Source: Mesorhizobium sp. (lineage in GTDB: Bacteria; Pseudomonadota; Alphaproteobacteria; Rhizobiales; Rhizobiaceae). From it: a stretch of DNA of 64,000 nucleotides. Position 1 is the stretch's first letter. The number at the start of each line of letters is the position of its first letter. Below, piece after piece: positions 25,465-34,651 of the stretch. Position numbers and translations under genes: made by a program. A model generated the notes under the pieces. That model made no database searches, was not told where the DNA came from, and was given only the letters and a program-made list of their open reading frames with translations. The stretch is from positions 186,001 through 250,000 of the forward strand of contig NZ_JANJTZ010000066.1 in the NCBI RefSeq assembly GCF_024710845.1, written 5' to 3'.

Positions 25465-26703
25465 TCAGGCGTCCGCCTGCAGGCCGGTCGCCTGCGCCTC
25501 GATGTAGACGTCGAGCATGTCCGGATCGAAGATGCGGCCGTCGAAGAACCCGTCCGGGCCAAGGACAAGGCTGGCGCCGGCCGAGCCGACCGGGGTCGCG
25601 GTCGTCAGCGCTCCCTCGACCTTGGCGTTGGCGCCCGGCAGGGCAACGCCAAGGGGCTTCAGAGCGGCGCGATAGAGGTCGGGACGGTAGCAATCGAGCG
25701 CGATCGACGTGTTCGCCGGCGAGTAGCGGACATCGCCCCATCGCACCATCTGGGTATAGAACCACAGGGCGTGGCTCTTCCACGGGAAGTTCGCCGCCTT
25801 GTCGAAGGGCAGGAAGAAGTCCTGGACTTGACGCATCTCACCGCCGCCCACGTCCAGGCGACCGGTCAGGGCGCGCATCTGGATCTCGGCCGGCTGGCCA
25901 AGGAAGGCAGGCTTGCTCATCAGATCGGTGAGCTCGGCATGGTTCTTCGGATCCTGGCACCAGCGCGCCGCGTGATGGAGCGCGCGCAGCAGCGCCGACA
26001 GGGCCTCCGGATGGTCGCGCGCCCATGATTTGCGCACGCCCAACACTTTTTCGGGGCTGGCGCGCCATATCGCCGCCTTCACCGTGACGATATGGCCGGT
26101 GCCGCCGACGACCGAGACGCTGTTCCAGGGTTCGCCGACGCAGTAGCCATCGATGCGCCCGGCCGCCAGCGCATCGGCCATGATGGGCGGCGGCACGATG
26201 ACGATCTCGACTTCGCGCGAAGGGCCGATGCCGCAGCCGGCGAGCCAGTAGCGCAGTTCGTAATTGTGCCCCGAATGCGGGTGCGTGACGGCGAAGCGCA
26301 GGGGGCTTTCGCCTGCCGCGGCGCGTGCGCGGATCAGGCGGCCAAGCGCTGCGCCGCTTCGTGTCGGGTCGAGATCGGCGAGCGCACCGTGCGCCGCCAT
26401 GCCGTCCCAGACGGCATTCGAGACCGTGACGCAATTGCCGCCGAGCCCGAGCGAGAAAGGCACGATGGTATCGGAGGCAAGCGGCGTCAAGCCGAGATTG
26501 CAGGCGAGCGGCATCGGCCCCAGCATGTGTGCCACGTCGAAATGCCCGATCGCGATGCGGTCGCGGATATTGGCCCAGGATGTCTCGCGCGACAGCCGAA
26601 GGTCGATGCCCTCCCGTTCCGCGAAGCCGATCTCGCGGGCGACGACGAGAACCGCGCTGTCGAAGAGCGGCATGAAGCCGGCGTTGATCTGGAATTGCGC
26701 CAT
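25465..26703 (-). CDS. nasS: Nitrate/nitrite sensor NasS
   Basis: A 412-residue NrtA-like protein without a signal peptide (it begins MAQFQINAGFMPLFDSAVL), hence cytoplasmic. It keeps the ligand-binding signatures of nitrate-binding proteins: SWANIRDRIAIGH, HPHSGHNYELRYWLAGCGI and CVGEPWNS. In the NasS-NasT system NasS holds NasT inactive until nitrate or nitrite binds. I start at ATG 26703 because CGGAGG lies nine bases upstream; a GTG at 26709 is too close to it. The stop of nasT is two bases before the start, so both are co-translated. Confidence 0.93.
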   Translation of the reverse strand: MAQFQINAGFMPLFDSAVLVVAREIGFAEREGIDLRLSRETSWANIRDRIAIGHFDVAHMLGPMPLACNLGLTPLASDTIVPFSLGLGGNCVTVSNAVWDGMAAHGALADLDPTRSGAALGRLIRARAAAGESPLRFAVTHPHSGHNYELRYWLAGCGIGPSREVEIVIVPPPIMADALAAGRIDGYCVGEPWNSVSVVGGTGHIVTVKAAIWRASPEKVLGVRKSWARDHPEALSALLRALHHAARWCQDPKNHAELTDLMSKPAFLGQPAEIQMRALTGRLDVGGGEMRQVQDFFLPFDKAANFPWKSHALWFYTQMVRWGDVRYSPANTSIALDCYRPDLYRAALKPLGVALPGANAKVEGALTTATPVGSAGASLVLGPDGFFDGRIFDPDMLDVYIEAQATGLQADA

Positions 26704-26705
26704 GA

Positions 26706-27305
26706 TCACATGCCTCCGGGTCCAAGTAGCTCGGCAGCCGTAACGAGGCTCTGGGCCACGTCAGCCAGCTTCCGGTTCTGATTCATCGCTGTCTTGCGCA
26801 GCAGGGCGTAGGCGTCTTCCTCGCCCAGGCCGCGCGATTTCATGAGGATGCCCTTGGCGCGATCGATGAGCTTGCGGCCTTCGAGTTCGCCGCGCGCCTC
26901 CTCCAGTTCGCGGGCCATCCGCGAGAAGGCGTTGAAACGGCTGATCGCCATCTGCAAGATCGGCTTGACGCGCTCCTTGCGCAGCCCGTCGATGATGTAG
27001 GCGGACACCCCGGCGTCGACCGCCGCCTCGATCGAGGCGGTATCGGAGCGGTCGACGAACATGGCGATCGGCCGCTTCACCGCGCGGGAGAGCTGGAACA
27101 TGTTCTCCAGCATGTCGCGGTTGGGGTTCTCGAGGTCGATGACGATGACGTCGGGCTCGATCTCGGCGATCCTCCTCGCGATCCCGCCGACATCGTGGAC
27201 GATCGTCACCTGATCGTAGCCGGCCTCGCGCAGCCCGGCCTCAATGATGGCCGAGCGGATGCGGTTTTCGTCGATGACCAGGATCTTGAGAGGGGCCGGA
27301 CTCAT
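26706..27305 (-). CDS. nasT: ANTAR-domain antiterminator NasT
   Basis: A 199-residue RNA-binding regulator. A receiver-like domain covers residues 1-125 (LKILVIDENRIRSAIIEAGL, VIVIDLENPN). An ANTAR domain ends the protein: RKLIDRAKGILMKSRGLGEEDAYALLRKTAMNQNRKLADVA, here read across several blocks. NasT binds two-hairpin RNA leaders and suppresses termination; a matching leader lies just downstream before nrtA. I chose MSPAPLKILV at 27305; an upstream in-frame ATG is less likely. Only 65 bases separate it from the acetate kinase-PduL stop, so read-through from that operon is possible. Confidence 0.94.
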   Translation of the reverse strand: MSPAPLKILVIDENRIRSAIIEAGLREAGYDQVTIVHDVGGIARRIAEIEPDVIVIDLENPNRDMLENMFQLSRAVKRPIAMFVDRSDTASIEAAVDAGVSAYIIDGLRKERVKPILQMAISRFNAFSRMARELEEARGELEGRKLIDRAKGILMKSRGLGEEDAYALLRKTAMNQNRKLADVAQSLVTAAELLGPGGM

Positions 27306-27370
27306 GGCGGCATTCTGACCGGCGGCGAGATTTGTGCAATGCGGCAAACTGGAGGACGATTTCCCCCTGA

Positions 27371-29182
27371 TCAGACGACGGCGTGACGGTGGACCGTCGC
27401 GGCCTGATCCTGGACGATTTCGCCTTCCTCACCGTCGCCGACGCCGATGCCGGCCGCGTTGCCCTCGTCGGTATCGATGTGCATCTCGGTGAAGGAGTTG
27501 GCGCCGACCCGGATCAGCGTGCGGGCGAAGGTCAGGCCGCGGTCGTGGTCGCCGATGCGGACGTCGACATATTCGCCGTCCTCGAGGCCCAGCCGCGCGG
27601 CATCCGCCGGGTTCGTGTGGATGTGGCGGGCCGCGATGATCAGCCCGTCGGTCGCGAGGCTGCCTGCGGGGCCGACGATGGTCACAACGGGCGTGCCGTC
27701 GAGCTTGCCGCTGTCGCGCACGGGAGCCTTGATGCCGAGCGCGAAACTGTCGGTGCGGGAGACCTCGATCTGGGTGCGCGCGCGCAGTGGACCGAGGATA
27801 GCCACCCTCTCCAGCCGGCCTTTCGGTCCTTCGAGGGCGACACGCTCCCGCGCCGACCACTGGCCGGGCTGCCGAAGCGGCTTGTCAGGGGTTAGCTGAT
27901 AGCCCGGACCGAACAGCATTTCCACCGCGTCGCCCGTCAGGTGGACGTGGCGGGCAGAGACGGCGACCGGGATGGGCTCGGCGACTGGCTCCGGGCGCGC
28001 GAGGGCAGCCGCCGTCTCGCGGGCGATCATCAGCTGCTCGGCCGTTTCGGTGACGAAGATGCGGACACGCGACCCATAGGCCTGAATTTGCGGCGCGGCG
28101 CGGTCGGAGAGATCGACCGCCTGGTTGCGGTCGTGGTCGAGCTGGAGCCCCATGAAATCCAGCCCGTCGCAGATGCGCCGCCGCATGGAAGGCGAGTTCT
28201 CGCCGATGCCGCCCGTGAACACGACCGCGTCCATGCCACCCATCGCCGCCGCATAGGCGCCGACATATTTGCGCGCGCGGTAGGCGAAAATCTCGATGGC
28301 GAGCTGGGCGTCGGGATCGCCCTTGGCCGCGCGATCCTCGAGATCGCGCATGTCGGACGAGCCGGTCAGGCCCTTCAGGCCACTGTCATTGTTGAGAACC
28401 GTCTCTATGGCTTCGACCGACAGGCCGAACTGCCGGCTGAGGAACCCGAAGGCGCCCGGATCTATGTCGCCCGAGCGGGTTCCCATCACGAGGCCTTCGA
28501 GCGGTGTCATGCCCATGGAACTGTCCATGCTCTGGCCGCGATTGATGGCGCAGACGCTGGCGCCGTTGCCGAGATGGACGGAGACGATCTGCAAGTCGGA
28601 TAGCGGCCGGCCGATCTCTTGCGCTGCCCGCTGCGCCACATATCTATGCGACGTGCCGTGGAAGCCGTAGCGGCGCAGGCCCGCGTCGCGCCACTGCTTG
28701 GGCACGGCATAGGTGGTGGCGAAGGGCGGGTTGGTGGCATGGAAGGCGGTGTCGAACACCGCCACCTGCGGCAGGTCCGGCCAGAGCTTTCGGCACAGCC
28801 GCACCGCCCGCAGATTGGCCGGATTGTGCAGTGGCGCCAGCGGCGTCAGCGCGTCGATCTCCGCGACCGTCGCATCGTCCAGGATCGTTGCGGCCGAGAA
28901 CCGGGCGCCGCCATGCACCACGCGATGGCCGATGGCGTCGATTGCCGAAAGACCGAAACGGTCAAGGACGGCGGGGATCGCCTCGATCGCCCGGTCGATG
29001 TCGCCGATGTCGGCGGTGCCGCGTTCGTCCGTGTCGCCGTGGCGAAACCGGAATTCGCTTCGGCCGTCGCGGAAGCGCTCGTAGGAGCCCTTGAAGACCT
29101 CGATTGCGCCGTCCTCCGCATCCAGGCGAAACACGCCGAACTTGAGGCTGGAGCTGCCGGCGTTGAAGACGAGGATGTGCAT
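27371..29182 (-). CDS. Acetate kinase-PduL phosphotransacylase fusion
   Basis: A 603-residue fusion. Residues 1-400 are a full acetate kinase: NAGSSSLKF at residue 7, GHRVVHGG, FDTAFH, HLGNG and FTGGIGENS. Residues 405-580 are a PduL-type phosphate acyltransferase, unrelated to Pta. Its metal ligand set is complete: H412/H414 in SARHVHL, E473 in TQIEVSRTDS, H520/H522 in ARHIHTN and H568 in MHIDTDEGNA. One protein could therefore turn acetyl-phosphate into acetate plus ATP, or into acetyl-CoA. No microcompartment shell genes or targeting peptide are seen. It follows the phosphoketolase gene, the likely source of acetyl-phosphate, with a 96-bp gap holding a strong hairpin. Confidence 0.92.
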   Translation of the reverse strand: MHILVFNAGSSSLKFGVFRLDAEDGAIEVFKGSYERFRDGRSEFRFRHGDTDERGTADIGDIDRAIEAIPAVLDRFGLSAIDAIGHRVVHGGARFSAATILDDATVAEIDALTPLAPLHNPANLRAVRLCRKLWPDLPQVAVFDTAFHATNPPFATTYAVPKQWRDAGLRRYGFHGTSHRYVAQRAAQEIGRPLSDLQIVSVHLGNGASVCAINRGQSMDSSMGMTPLEGLVMGTRSGDIDPGAFGFLSRQFGLSVEAIETVLNNDSGLKGLTGSSDMRDLEDRAAKGDPDAQLAIEIFAYRARKYVGAYAAAMGGMDAVVFTGGIGENSPSMRRRICDGLDFMGLQLDHDRNQAVDLSDRAAPQIQAYGSRVRIFVTETAEQLMIARETAAALARPEPVAEPIPVAVSARHVHLTGDAVEMLFGPGYQLTPDKPLRQPGQWSARERVALEGPKGRLERVAILGPLRARTQIEVSRTDSFALGIKAPVRDSGKLDGTPVVTIVGPAGSLATDGLIIAARHIHTNPADAARLGLEDGEYVDVRIGDHDRGLTFARTLIRVGANSFTEMHIDTDEGNAAGIGVGDGEEGEIVQDQAATVHRHAVV

Positions 29183-29249
29183 GAAGGCTCCGCGCTGGAT
29201 TCGGATATCGGCGATGTCGATGTCACCGACGCGGCGGGCCGCGTCAAGC

Positions 29250-29272
29250 CGGGGAGGCGCGAAGCCTCCCCG
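29250..29272 (-). other. Hairpin between phosphoketolase and acetate kinase-PduL genes
   Basis: A perfect 9-bp stem CGGGGAGGC / GCCTCCCCG with a five-base loop begins six bases past the phosphoketolase stop. No T run follows. It may stabilise or partly terminate the upstream message. The flank CGACATT on the plus strand is shared with the hairpin at 37114-37138. Confidence 0.65.
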
Positions 29273-29278
29273 ACATTA

Positions 29279-31642
29279 TCAGGCGGCCGACCACTGCCAG
29301 TCGAGGATCTCCGACATGTCCTCGCCGTGTTCGCGGACATAGACGCGATGGGTGGCCAGTTTAGCCTCGATCTCGGCAGTCAGCGTCTGCGCACGTCCCG
29401 CCAGACCGGGGACGCGGCGGATCACCGCGAGCGCCAGGTGGAAGCGGTCCAACTCGTTGATGACGGCCATGTCGAAGGGCGTCGTTGTTGTGCCTTCCTC
29501 CCTGAAGCCATGGACATGGAGATTGTGGTGGTTGGTCCGCCGGTAGGTCAGCCGATGGATGAGGTAGGGATAGCCGTGATAGGCGAAGATGATCGGGCGA
29601 TCCTTGGTGAACAGCGCGTCGAACTCCTCGTCGGTGAAACCGTGCGGGTGCTCGCTGTGCGACTGCAGCGTCATGAGGTCGACGACGTTGACGACGCGGA
29701 TCTTCAGATCCGGCAAGGCCTGGCGCAGCAGCGCAACGGCAGCCAGCGTCTCCAGCGTGGGAACGTCGCCGGCGCAGGCCATCACCACATCCGGCTCCTC
29801 GGCAGCCGGACAGGTGCAGGCCCACTCCCAGATGCCCGCGCCGGCTTCGCAATGCGCCTCAGCCGCGTCTGCGCTCAGCCACTGCGGCTGTGGCTGCTTG
29901 CCGGCGGTAATGACGTTGATACGGTTCCAGGTCCGCAGGCAGTGGTCCGTCACCCACAGAAGCGTGTTGGCGTCGGGCGGGAAATAGAGCCGCACCGTGT
30001 CGGCCTTCTTGTTGGCGACGAGGTCGACGAAGCCCGGATCCTGGTGGCTGAAGCCGTTGTGGTCCTGCCGCCAGACATGTGAGGTGAGCAGGTAGTTGAG
30101 CGAGGCGATCGGCTTTCGCCAGGGCAGTTCCGACGAGGTCTTCAGCCATTTCGCGTGCTGGTTCACCATCGAATCGACGATGTGGATGAAGGCCTCGTAG
30201 CAGGAGAACAGGCCGTGACGGCCGGTGAGCAGATAGCCTTCGAGCCAGCCCTGGCACAGATGCTCCGACAGCACTTCCATGACACGGCCTTCCGGCGCGA
30301 GTTGCACGTCATAGGGCTCGATACGTTCCATCCAGACCCGGTTCGTAACCTCGAAGACAGCGTCGAGCCTGTTCGAGGCCGTCTCGTCGGGACCCATGAG
30401 GCGGAAGTTCCTCGCCTGTGCGTTGAGGCTGATCACGTCGCGCAGATAGGCGCCCATGTAGCGGGTCGTCTCGGCGGTCGGCCCGCCCGGCCGCGGCACG
30501 TCGATCGCGAGGCTCTTCCAGTCGGGCAGGACGAGATCCTGCTTCAGCAGTCCGCCATTGGCGTGGGGCAGGGCGCCCATGCGCTTGTCGCCTGTCGGGG
30601 CGAGTGCCGCTAGCTCCGGCAACAGCCGGCCGGATTGGTCGAACAGCTCGTCCGGACGGTAGCTTCGCATCCAGTCCTCGAGGATCTTGCGGTGCGCCGC
30701 GTCGCCGCGCGCATTCGCCACCGGAACCTGGTGCGAGCGCCAGAAATCCTCGACCTTCTTGCCGTCGACCTCCTTCGGGCCGGTCCAGCCCTTGGGGCTG
30801 CGCAGCACGATCATCGGCCATCGTGGGCGAACCACTGTCGCGCCCGGGGCGCGCGCCGCCCGCTGAATCTCCTTGATCCGGTCGAACGCGGTCTCGAAGG
30901 TCGCCGCCATCGCCTCGTGCATCGGGAGGGGTTCATGCCCCTCGACGAAGAACGGCTCGTAGCCGTAGCCGGAAAAGAGGTCGCGCAACTCCGCGTCGTC
31001 CATCCGCGCGAGCAGTGTCGGGTTGGCGATCTTGTAGCCGTTGAGGTGCAGGATCGGCAGCACCGCTCCGTCGACCTTCGGATTGAGGAACTTGTTGGAA
31101 TGCCAAGCCGCGGCGAGCGGGCCGGTTTCCGCCTCGCCGTCGCCGACCACGCAGGCGACGATCAGGTCGGGATTGTCGAAGGCCGCGCCATAGGCATGCA
31201 CCAGTGCGTAGCCGAGTTCGCCGCCTTCATGGATCGAACCCGGCGTTTCGGGAGCAACGTGACTGGGGACACCGCCGGGAAAGGAAAACTGCTTGAAGAG
31301 CTTCCGCAGCCCTTCCTCGTCCTGGCCGATTTCGGGATAGACCTCGCTGTAGGTGCCTTCCAGGTAGGTGTTGGCGACCATTGCCGGACCGCCGTGGCCG
31401 GGGCCGCAGACATAGAGCACGTCCTGGGCGCGCTCCTTGATGATCCGGTTGAGGTGCACGTAGAGGAAGTTCAGGCCGGGCGTGGTGCCCCAGTGGCCGA
31501 GCAGTCTCGGCTTGACGTGTTCGGCCGCCAGCGGCTGCCTGAGCAGCGGATTGTCGAGCAGGTAGATCTGGCCGACGGACACGTAGTTTGCCGCGCGCCA
31601 ATAGCGATCCATGAGTTCAAGCGTTCTGCTCGTCAGTGCCAT
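29279..31642 (-). CDS. xfp: Phosphoketolase (xylulose 5-phosphate/fructose 6-phosphate)
   Basis: A 787-residue thiamine diphosphate enzyme that splits xylulose 5-phosphate or fructose 6-phosphate with phosphate to acetyl-phosphate and a sugar phosphate. Family signatures are [38 protein letters not shown] and the TPP motif [17 protein letters not shown]; full length agrees with the family. The ATG at 31642 has AAAGGAG seven bases upstream, which rules out an in-frame start further up. It leads an operon with the acetate kinase-PduL fusion. Two FixK/FNR-like boxes lie 141 and 259 bp upstream, suggesting use at low oxygen when acetyl units go to ATP, acetate or storage polymer. Confidence 0.96.
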   Translation of the reverse strand: MALTSRTLELMDRYWRAANYVSVGQIYLLDNPLLRQPLAAEHVKPRLLGHWGTTPGLNFLYVHLNRIIKERAQDVLYVCGPGHGGPAMVANTYLEGTYSEVYPEIGQDEEGLRKLFKQFSFPGGVPSHVAPETPGSIHEGGELGYALVHAYGAAFDNPDLIVACVVGDGEAETGPLAAAWHSNKFLNPKVDGAVLPILHLNGYKIANPTLLARMDDAELRDLFSGYGYEPFFVEGHEPLPMHEAMAATFETAFDRIKEIQRAARAPGATVVRPRWPMIVLRSPKGWTGPKEVDGKKVEDFWRSHQVPVANARGDAAHRKILEDWMRSYRPDELFDQSGRLLPELAALAPTGDKRMGALPHANGGLLKQDLVLPDWKSLAIDVPRPGGPTAETTRYMGAYLRDVISLNAQARNFRLMGPDETASNRLDAVFEVTNRVWMERIEPYDVQLAPEGRVMEVLSEHLCQGWLEGYLLTGRHGLFSCYEAFIHIVDSMVNQHAKWLKTSSELPWRKPIASLNYLLTSHVWRQDHNGFSHQDPGFVDLVANKKADTVRLYFPPDANTLLWVTDHCLRTWNRINVITAGKQPQPQWLSADAAEAHCEAGAGIWEWACTCPAAEEPDVVMACAGDVPTLETLAAVALLRQALPDLKIRVVNVVDLMTLQSHSEHPHGFTDEEFDALFTKDRPIIFAYHGYPYLIHRLTYRRTNHHNLHVHGFREEGTTTTPFDMAVINELDRFHLALAVIRRVPGLAGRAQTLTAEIEAKLATHRVYVREHGEDMSEILDWQWSAA

Positions 31643-31782
31643 CGTGTCTCCTTTGCCGTGTGATCGTGCGGAGGATAGAGCAAAGCTCAGCGCCGACAAA
31701 CCTGTCCGGCTCGGGGCGTCAGCGCTTCGCCGCGCTCCAGCCGTGCGGCAGGCGACGCTTGGTGATTATTGGCGACAGGGCA

Positions 31783-31796
31783 ATGACACACATCAA
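31783..31796 (-). promoter_or_regulatory. FixK/FNR-like box upstream of xfp (one mismatch)
   Basis: On the plus strand ATGAC-ACAC-ATCAA differs from the FixK form TTGAC-N4-ATCAA at one position. It lies 141 bp before the xfp ATG. The nearer of two boxes in this intergenic region, it is weaker than the one at 31901. Confidence 0.4.
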
Positions 31797-31900
31797 AAGG
31801 CGCCGACGCGTCGGCGAACATCGCACCAATTATCGCGCCAAGGGCAGGGATTGCTCGGACATTTCAGCAGGCGCGATTTTCGCAGGCCGCATCGCGGAAG

Positions 31901-31914
31901 TTGATTTCCGTCAA
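31901..31914. promoter_or_regulatory. FixK/FNR-type box between xfp and the BMP operon
   Basis: TTGAT-TTCC-GTCAA is a full match to TTGAT-N4-(A/G)TCAA. It lies 259 bp upstream of xfp and 130 bp upstream of the divergent BMP gene, so its target is ambiguous. The other boxes in the window precede fermentation and storage genes, which favours xfp if its start point is distant. Confidence 0.55.
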
Positions 31915-32043
31915 AGCGACCCGACCTGCTTGCGCGCAACGTGTTGCGCACCTCAGCTCGTTCGCCGAGGATAGGAAACCGAGTTCACAGGTCCTGGGAG
32001 AGAATGGACCGTGGGTTCGTCCCAGGGAACAGGAGACATGGAC

Positions 32044-33072
32044 ATGAAACGCTCTCTGAAGACGTGGCTGGCCGCGACCTTGCTTGCCACGAGTACGCTG
32101 ACCGGATTCGGTGCAGCGGCCGCCGATTTCACCGCTTGCGAAGTGACCGACACAGGCGGCATCGATGACAACAGCTTCAACCAGACCGCCTGGAAGGGCG
32201 TCCAGGACGCACAGGCCAAGCTCGGGATCAAGGGACGCTATCTCGAATCGCAGGCCGAGACGGATTATACCGCCAACATCAATTCGCTTCTCGGCCAGTG
32301 CGATCTGATCATCACCGTCGGATTCCTCTTGGGCGACGCAACGAAGGCGGCGGCAGAGGCCAACCCGAACCAGAAGTTCTCAATCGTCGACTACGCCTAT
32401 GATCCCGTCCTGCCCAACGTCGCGGGGCAGGTCTATTCGACCGACCAGGCAGCGTTCCTCGCCGGGTATCTTGCCGCAGGAATGACCAAATCGGGCAGCC
32501 TCGGCGTTTTCGGCGGCATCAACATCCCGCCGGTAACGATCTTCATGGATGGCTTCCACCAGGGCGCTGAGTACTACAACAAGCAGAAGGGGACGAAGGT
32601 CAAGGTGCTCGGCTGGGATCCGGCCAAGCGCGAAGGTCTCTTCACCAACAACTTCGACTCCCTCGACGACGGCCGCGCCTTTGCGCAGAACCTCTACGAC
32701 GAGGGCGCCGATATCGTCCTGCCGGTCGCCGGCCCGGTCGGATTGGGCTCCGCGGCGCTCGCCAACGAACTCGGCGTCGACAAGCTCAAGATCATCGGCG
32801 TGGACGCTGACCTCTACCTGACCGATCCGGAGCGGAAACACGTCTACCTGACGTCGATTACGAAGCGGATGGATGCCACCGTCATGGAAGTGATCGACAG
32901 CGCCATGAAGGGTACTTTCAAGGGTGGCGTGGTTGTCGGCTCGCTCGCCAACGGGGGTGTCGATCTCGCGCCGCTTCACGACATGGAGACGCTGGTGCCG
33001 GACGAACTGAAGAAGGAACTCGCGACGATCCGCCAGCAGATCATCGACGGCACCATCAAGGTCGGGAACTGA
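32044..33072 (+). CDS. BMP-family ABC transporter substrate-binding protein
   Basis: A 342-residue periplasmic binding protein of the BMP/PnrA family with a Sec signal peptide (MKRSLKTWLAATLLATSTL, cleavage near AAA-AD). The family motif CEVTDTGGIDDNSFNQTAWKG is present, as is FLAGYLAAGMTKSG. Members bind purine nucleosides or related compounds. No lipobox cysteine is seen. I start at ATG 32044, eight bases after AGGAG; the ATG at 32038 is too close. It leads a four-gene ABC operon. A perfect 11-bp hairpin separates it from the ATPase gene. Confidence 0.9.
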   Translation: MKRSLKTWLAATLLATSTLTGFGAAAADFTACEVTDTGGIDDNSFNQTAWKGVQDAQAKLGIKGRYLESQAETDYTANINSLLGQCDLIITVGFLLGDATKAAAEANPNQKFSIVDYAYDPVLPNVAGQVYSTDQAAFLAGYLAAGMTKSGSLGVFGGINIPPVTIFMDGFHQGAEYYNKQKGTKVKVLGWDPAKREGLFTNNFDSLDDGRAFAQNLYDEGADIVLPVAGPVGLGSAALANELGVDKLKIIGVDADLYLTDPERKHVYLTSITKRMDATVMEVIDSAMKGTFKGGVVVGSLANGGVDLAPLHDMETLVPDELKKELATIRQQIIDGTIKVGN

Positions 33073-33086
33073 GCTTCGCAGAAGGC

Positions 33087-33112
33087 CCCGCTGCCGCTTC
33101 AGCGGCAGCGGG
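33087..33112 (+). other. Intercistronic hairpin after the BMP-family gene
   Basis: A perfect 11-bp stem CCCGCTGCCGC / GCGGCAGCGGG with tetraloop TTCA follows the stop by 14 bases; only three T come after it. It probably protects or partly terminates the binding-protein message, giving more binding protein than transporter. Confidence 0.72.
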
Positions 33113-33139
33113 TTTCCGCCGGAAACAGGGAGGAGCCTC

Positions 33140-34651
33140 GTGGAAATCGAGCTGCGCGGCATAACGAAGCGCTTCGGCGAGGTCGTCGCCAATTCCGATG
33201 TCAACCTGACGATCCGCGCCGGCGAGGTGCTGGGCCTCCTGGGCGAAAACGGCGCCGGCAAGTCGACATTGATGAATGTGCTGTCCGGCCTCTATCGTCC
33301 GGACGGAGGCGAGATCCTCATCGACGGAAAGCCGGTTCAGTTTCGCGGACCTGGCGATGCGATACGAGCGGGCATCGGCATGGTGCACCAGCACTTCATG
33401 CTCGTGCCGGTGTTCACCGTCGCGGAAAACGTTGTCCTCGGCGTCGAGCCGACGGGCCCGGTCGATTTCCTCGACCTGAAGAAGGCGCGCGCTCAGGTGC
33501 GTGAGATCAACGAGACCTATGGCCTCGAGGTCGACCCCGACGAGTTCATCGAGAACCTGCCGGTGGGCGTGCAGCAGCGCGTCGAGATCATCAAGGTCCT
33601 TTTCAGGTCCGCCAACGCGATCATTTTCGACGAACCGACAGCGGTGCTCACGCCGCAGGAGGTCACCGAATTCTTCGCGATCGTGAAGTCGCTGCGCAGT
33701 GCCGGCAAGGCCATCGTCTTCATCACCCACAAGCTGCACGAGATCCTCGAGGTTGCCGACCGCATCAGCGTGCTGCGCGAGGGGCGGATCGTGGGCGAGG
33801 GCGTGCCCGGAAAGACGACCGACCTGGAGCTTGCCGAGATGATGGTAGGCCGGCCGGTCAGCTTCAACGTGGCCAAGAAACCGTTCTCCCCCGGCCCCGT
33901 CCTGCTCGACGTCCAGCACCTGACGGTGCTGCGCGAGAACGACGCGGTCGCAGTGAACGATCTGAGTCTCAACGTGCGCGCCGGCGAAATCGTCGGCATC
34001 GCCGGCGTCCAGGGCAATGGCCAGTCCGAGCTGGTCGAGGCGCTGGCGGGCGTCAGGCGTGTCGCAGGCGGCAGCGTGATGTTCCAAGGCAAGGATATCA
34101 CCGGTGCCAGCGCGCGCGACCGGCATCGCCTGGGCATGGCGCACATTCCGGAAGACCGTCAGCGCACCGGGATCATCGCGGCCTTCACGGTCGCCGAGAA
34201 CATGGTTCTCGACACCTATTACGACAGCCGCTTCTCGCACGGTCTGGCGATGGACTGGCAGGCGGTGAACCAGAACTCGGCCGCCGCCGCCGCCGCCTTC
34301 GACGTGCGCACCCCCTCCGTCTTCGAAAAGGCGGGCCATCTTTCCGGCGGCAACCAGCAGAAGCTGGTCGTGGCACGCGAACTCAATCGCGACACCAAGC
34401 TTCTCATCGCCGCGCAGCCCACCCGGGGGCTCGATGTCGGCTCGATCGAATATATCCACAAGCGCATCGTCGACGCGCGGGAGGAAGGCGACGGCATCCT
34501 GATCGTCTCGTCGGAGCTCGACGAGATCATGTCGCTCTGCGACCGGATTCTGGTCATGTTCAAGGGTCGCGTCGTGGCCGAATTCGGCGCAGCGGGCCGG
34601 CCGGCAAACAAGAACGACATCGGCCTTGCAATGGCGGGGGTAGCGGCATGA
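33140..34651 (+). CDS. Tandem ABC ATPase of BMP-type (nucleoside) importer
   Basis: A 503-residue ABC protein with two nucleotide-binding domains in one chain, as in RbsA, MglA and YufO/NupO. The first has Walker A GENGAGKST near residue 37 and Walker B AIIFDEPTAVL. The second has the degenerate P-loop GVQGNGQSE near residue 293 and LSGGNQQKLVVAREL. It starts with GTG at 33140 after AGGGAGGAG. The stop overlaps the next ATG (ATGA), so it is translationally coupled to the permease. The family imports nucleosides, riboflavin-like or sugar compounds. Confidence 0.92.
   Translation: MEIELRGITKRFGEVVANSDVNLTIRAGEVLGLLGENGAGKSTLMNVLSGLYRPDGGEILIDGKPVQFRGPGDAIRAGIGMVHQHFMLVPVFTVAENVVLGVEPTGPVDFLDLKKARAQVREINETYGLEVDPDEFIENLPVGVQQRVEIIKVLFRSANAIIFDEPTAVLTPQEVTEFFAIVKSLRSAGKAIVFITHKLHEILEVADRISVLREGRIVGEGVPGKTTDLELAEMMVGRPVSFNVAKKPFSPGPVLLDVQHLTVLRENDAVAVNDLSLNVRAGEIVGIAGVQGNGQSELVEALAGVRRVAGGSVMFQGKDITGASARDRHRLGMAHIPEDRQRTGIIAAFTVAENMVLDTYYDSRFSHGLAMDWQAVNQNSAAAAAAFDVRTPSVFEKAGHLSGGNQQKLVVARELNRDTKLLIAAQPTRGLDVGSIEYIHKRIVDAREEGDGILIVSSELDEIMSLCDRILVMFKGRVVAEFGAAGRPANKNDIGLAMAGVAA

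Larger units (their letters stand above)
31643..32043. promoter_or_regulatory. Divergent intergenic region xfp / BMP operon
   Basis: These 401 bases hold no convincing gene. Seen here are the xfp ribosome site, two FixK/FNR-like boxes, and a dyad GCGCAAC-GT-GTTGCGC at 31934-31949, which resembles a LacI-type operator and lies 94 bp before the BMP gene. CAGGAG at 32030-32035 is the BMP ribosome site. Confidence 0.6.

Noticed and set aside
31643-31699. Upstream start for phosphoketolase
   Set aside because: The extra residues lack similarity to the family, and AAAGGAG sits at proper distance from the ATG at 31642.
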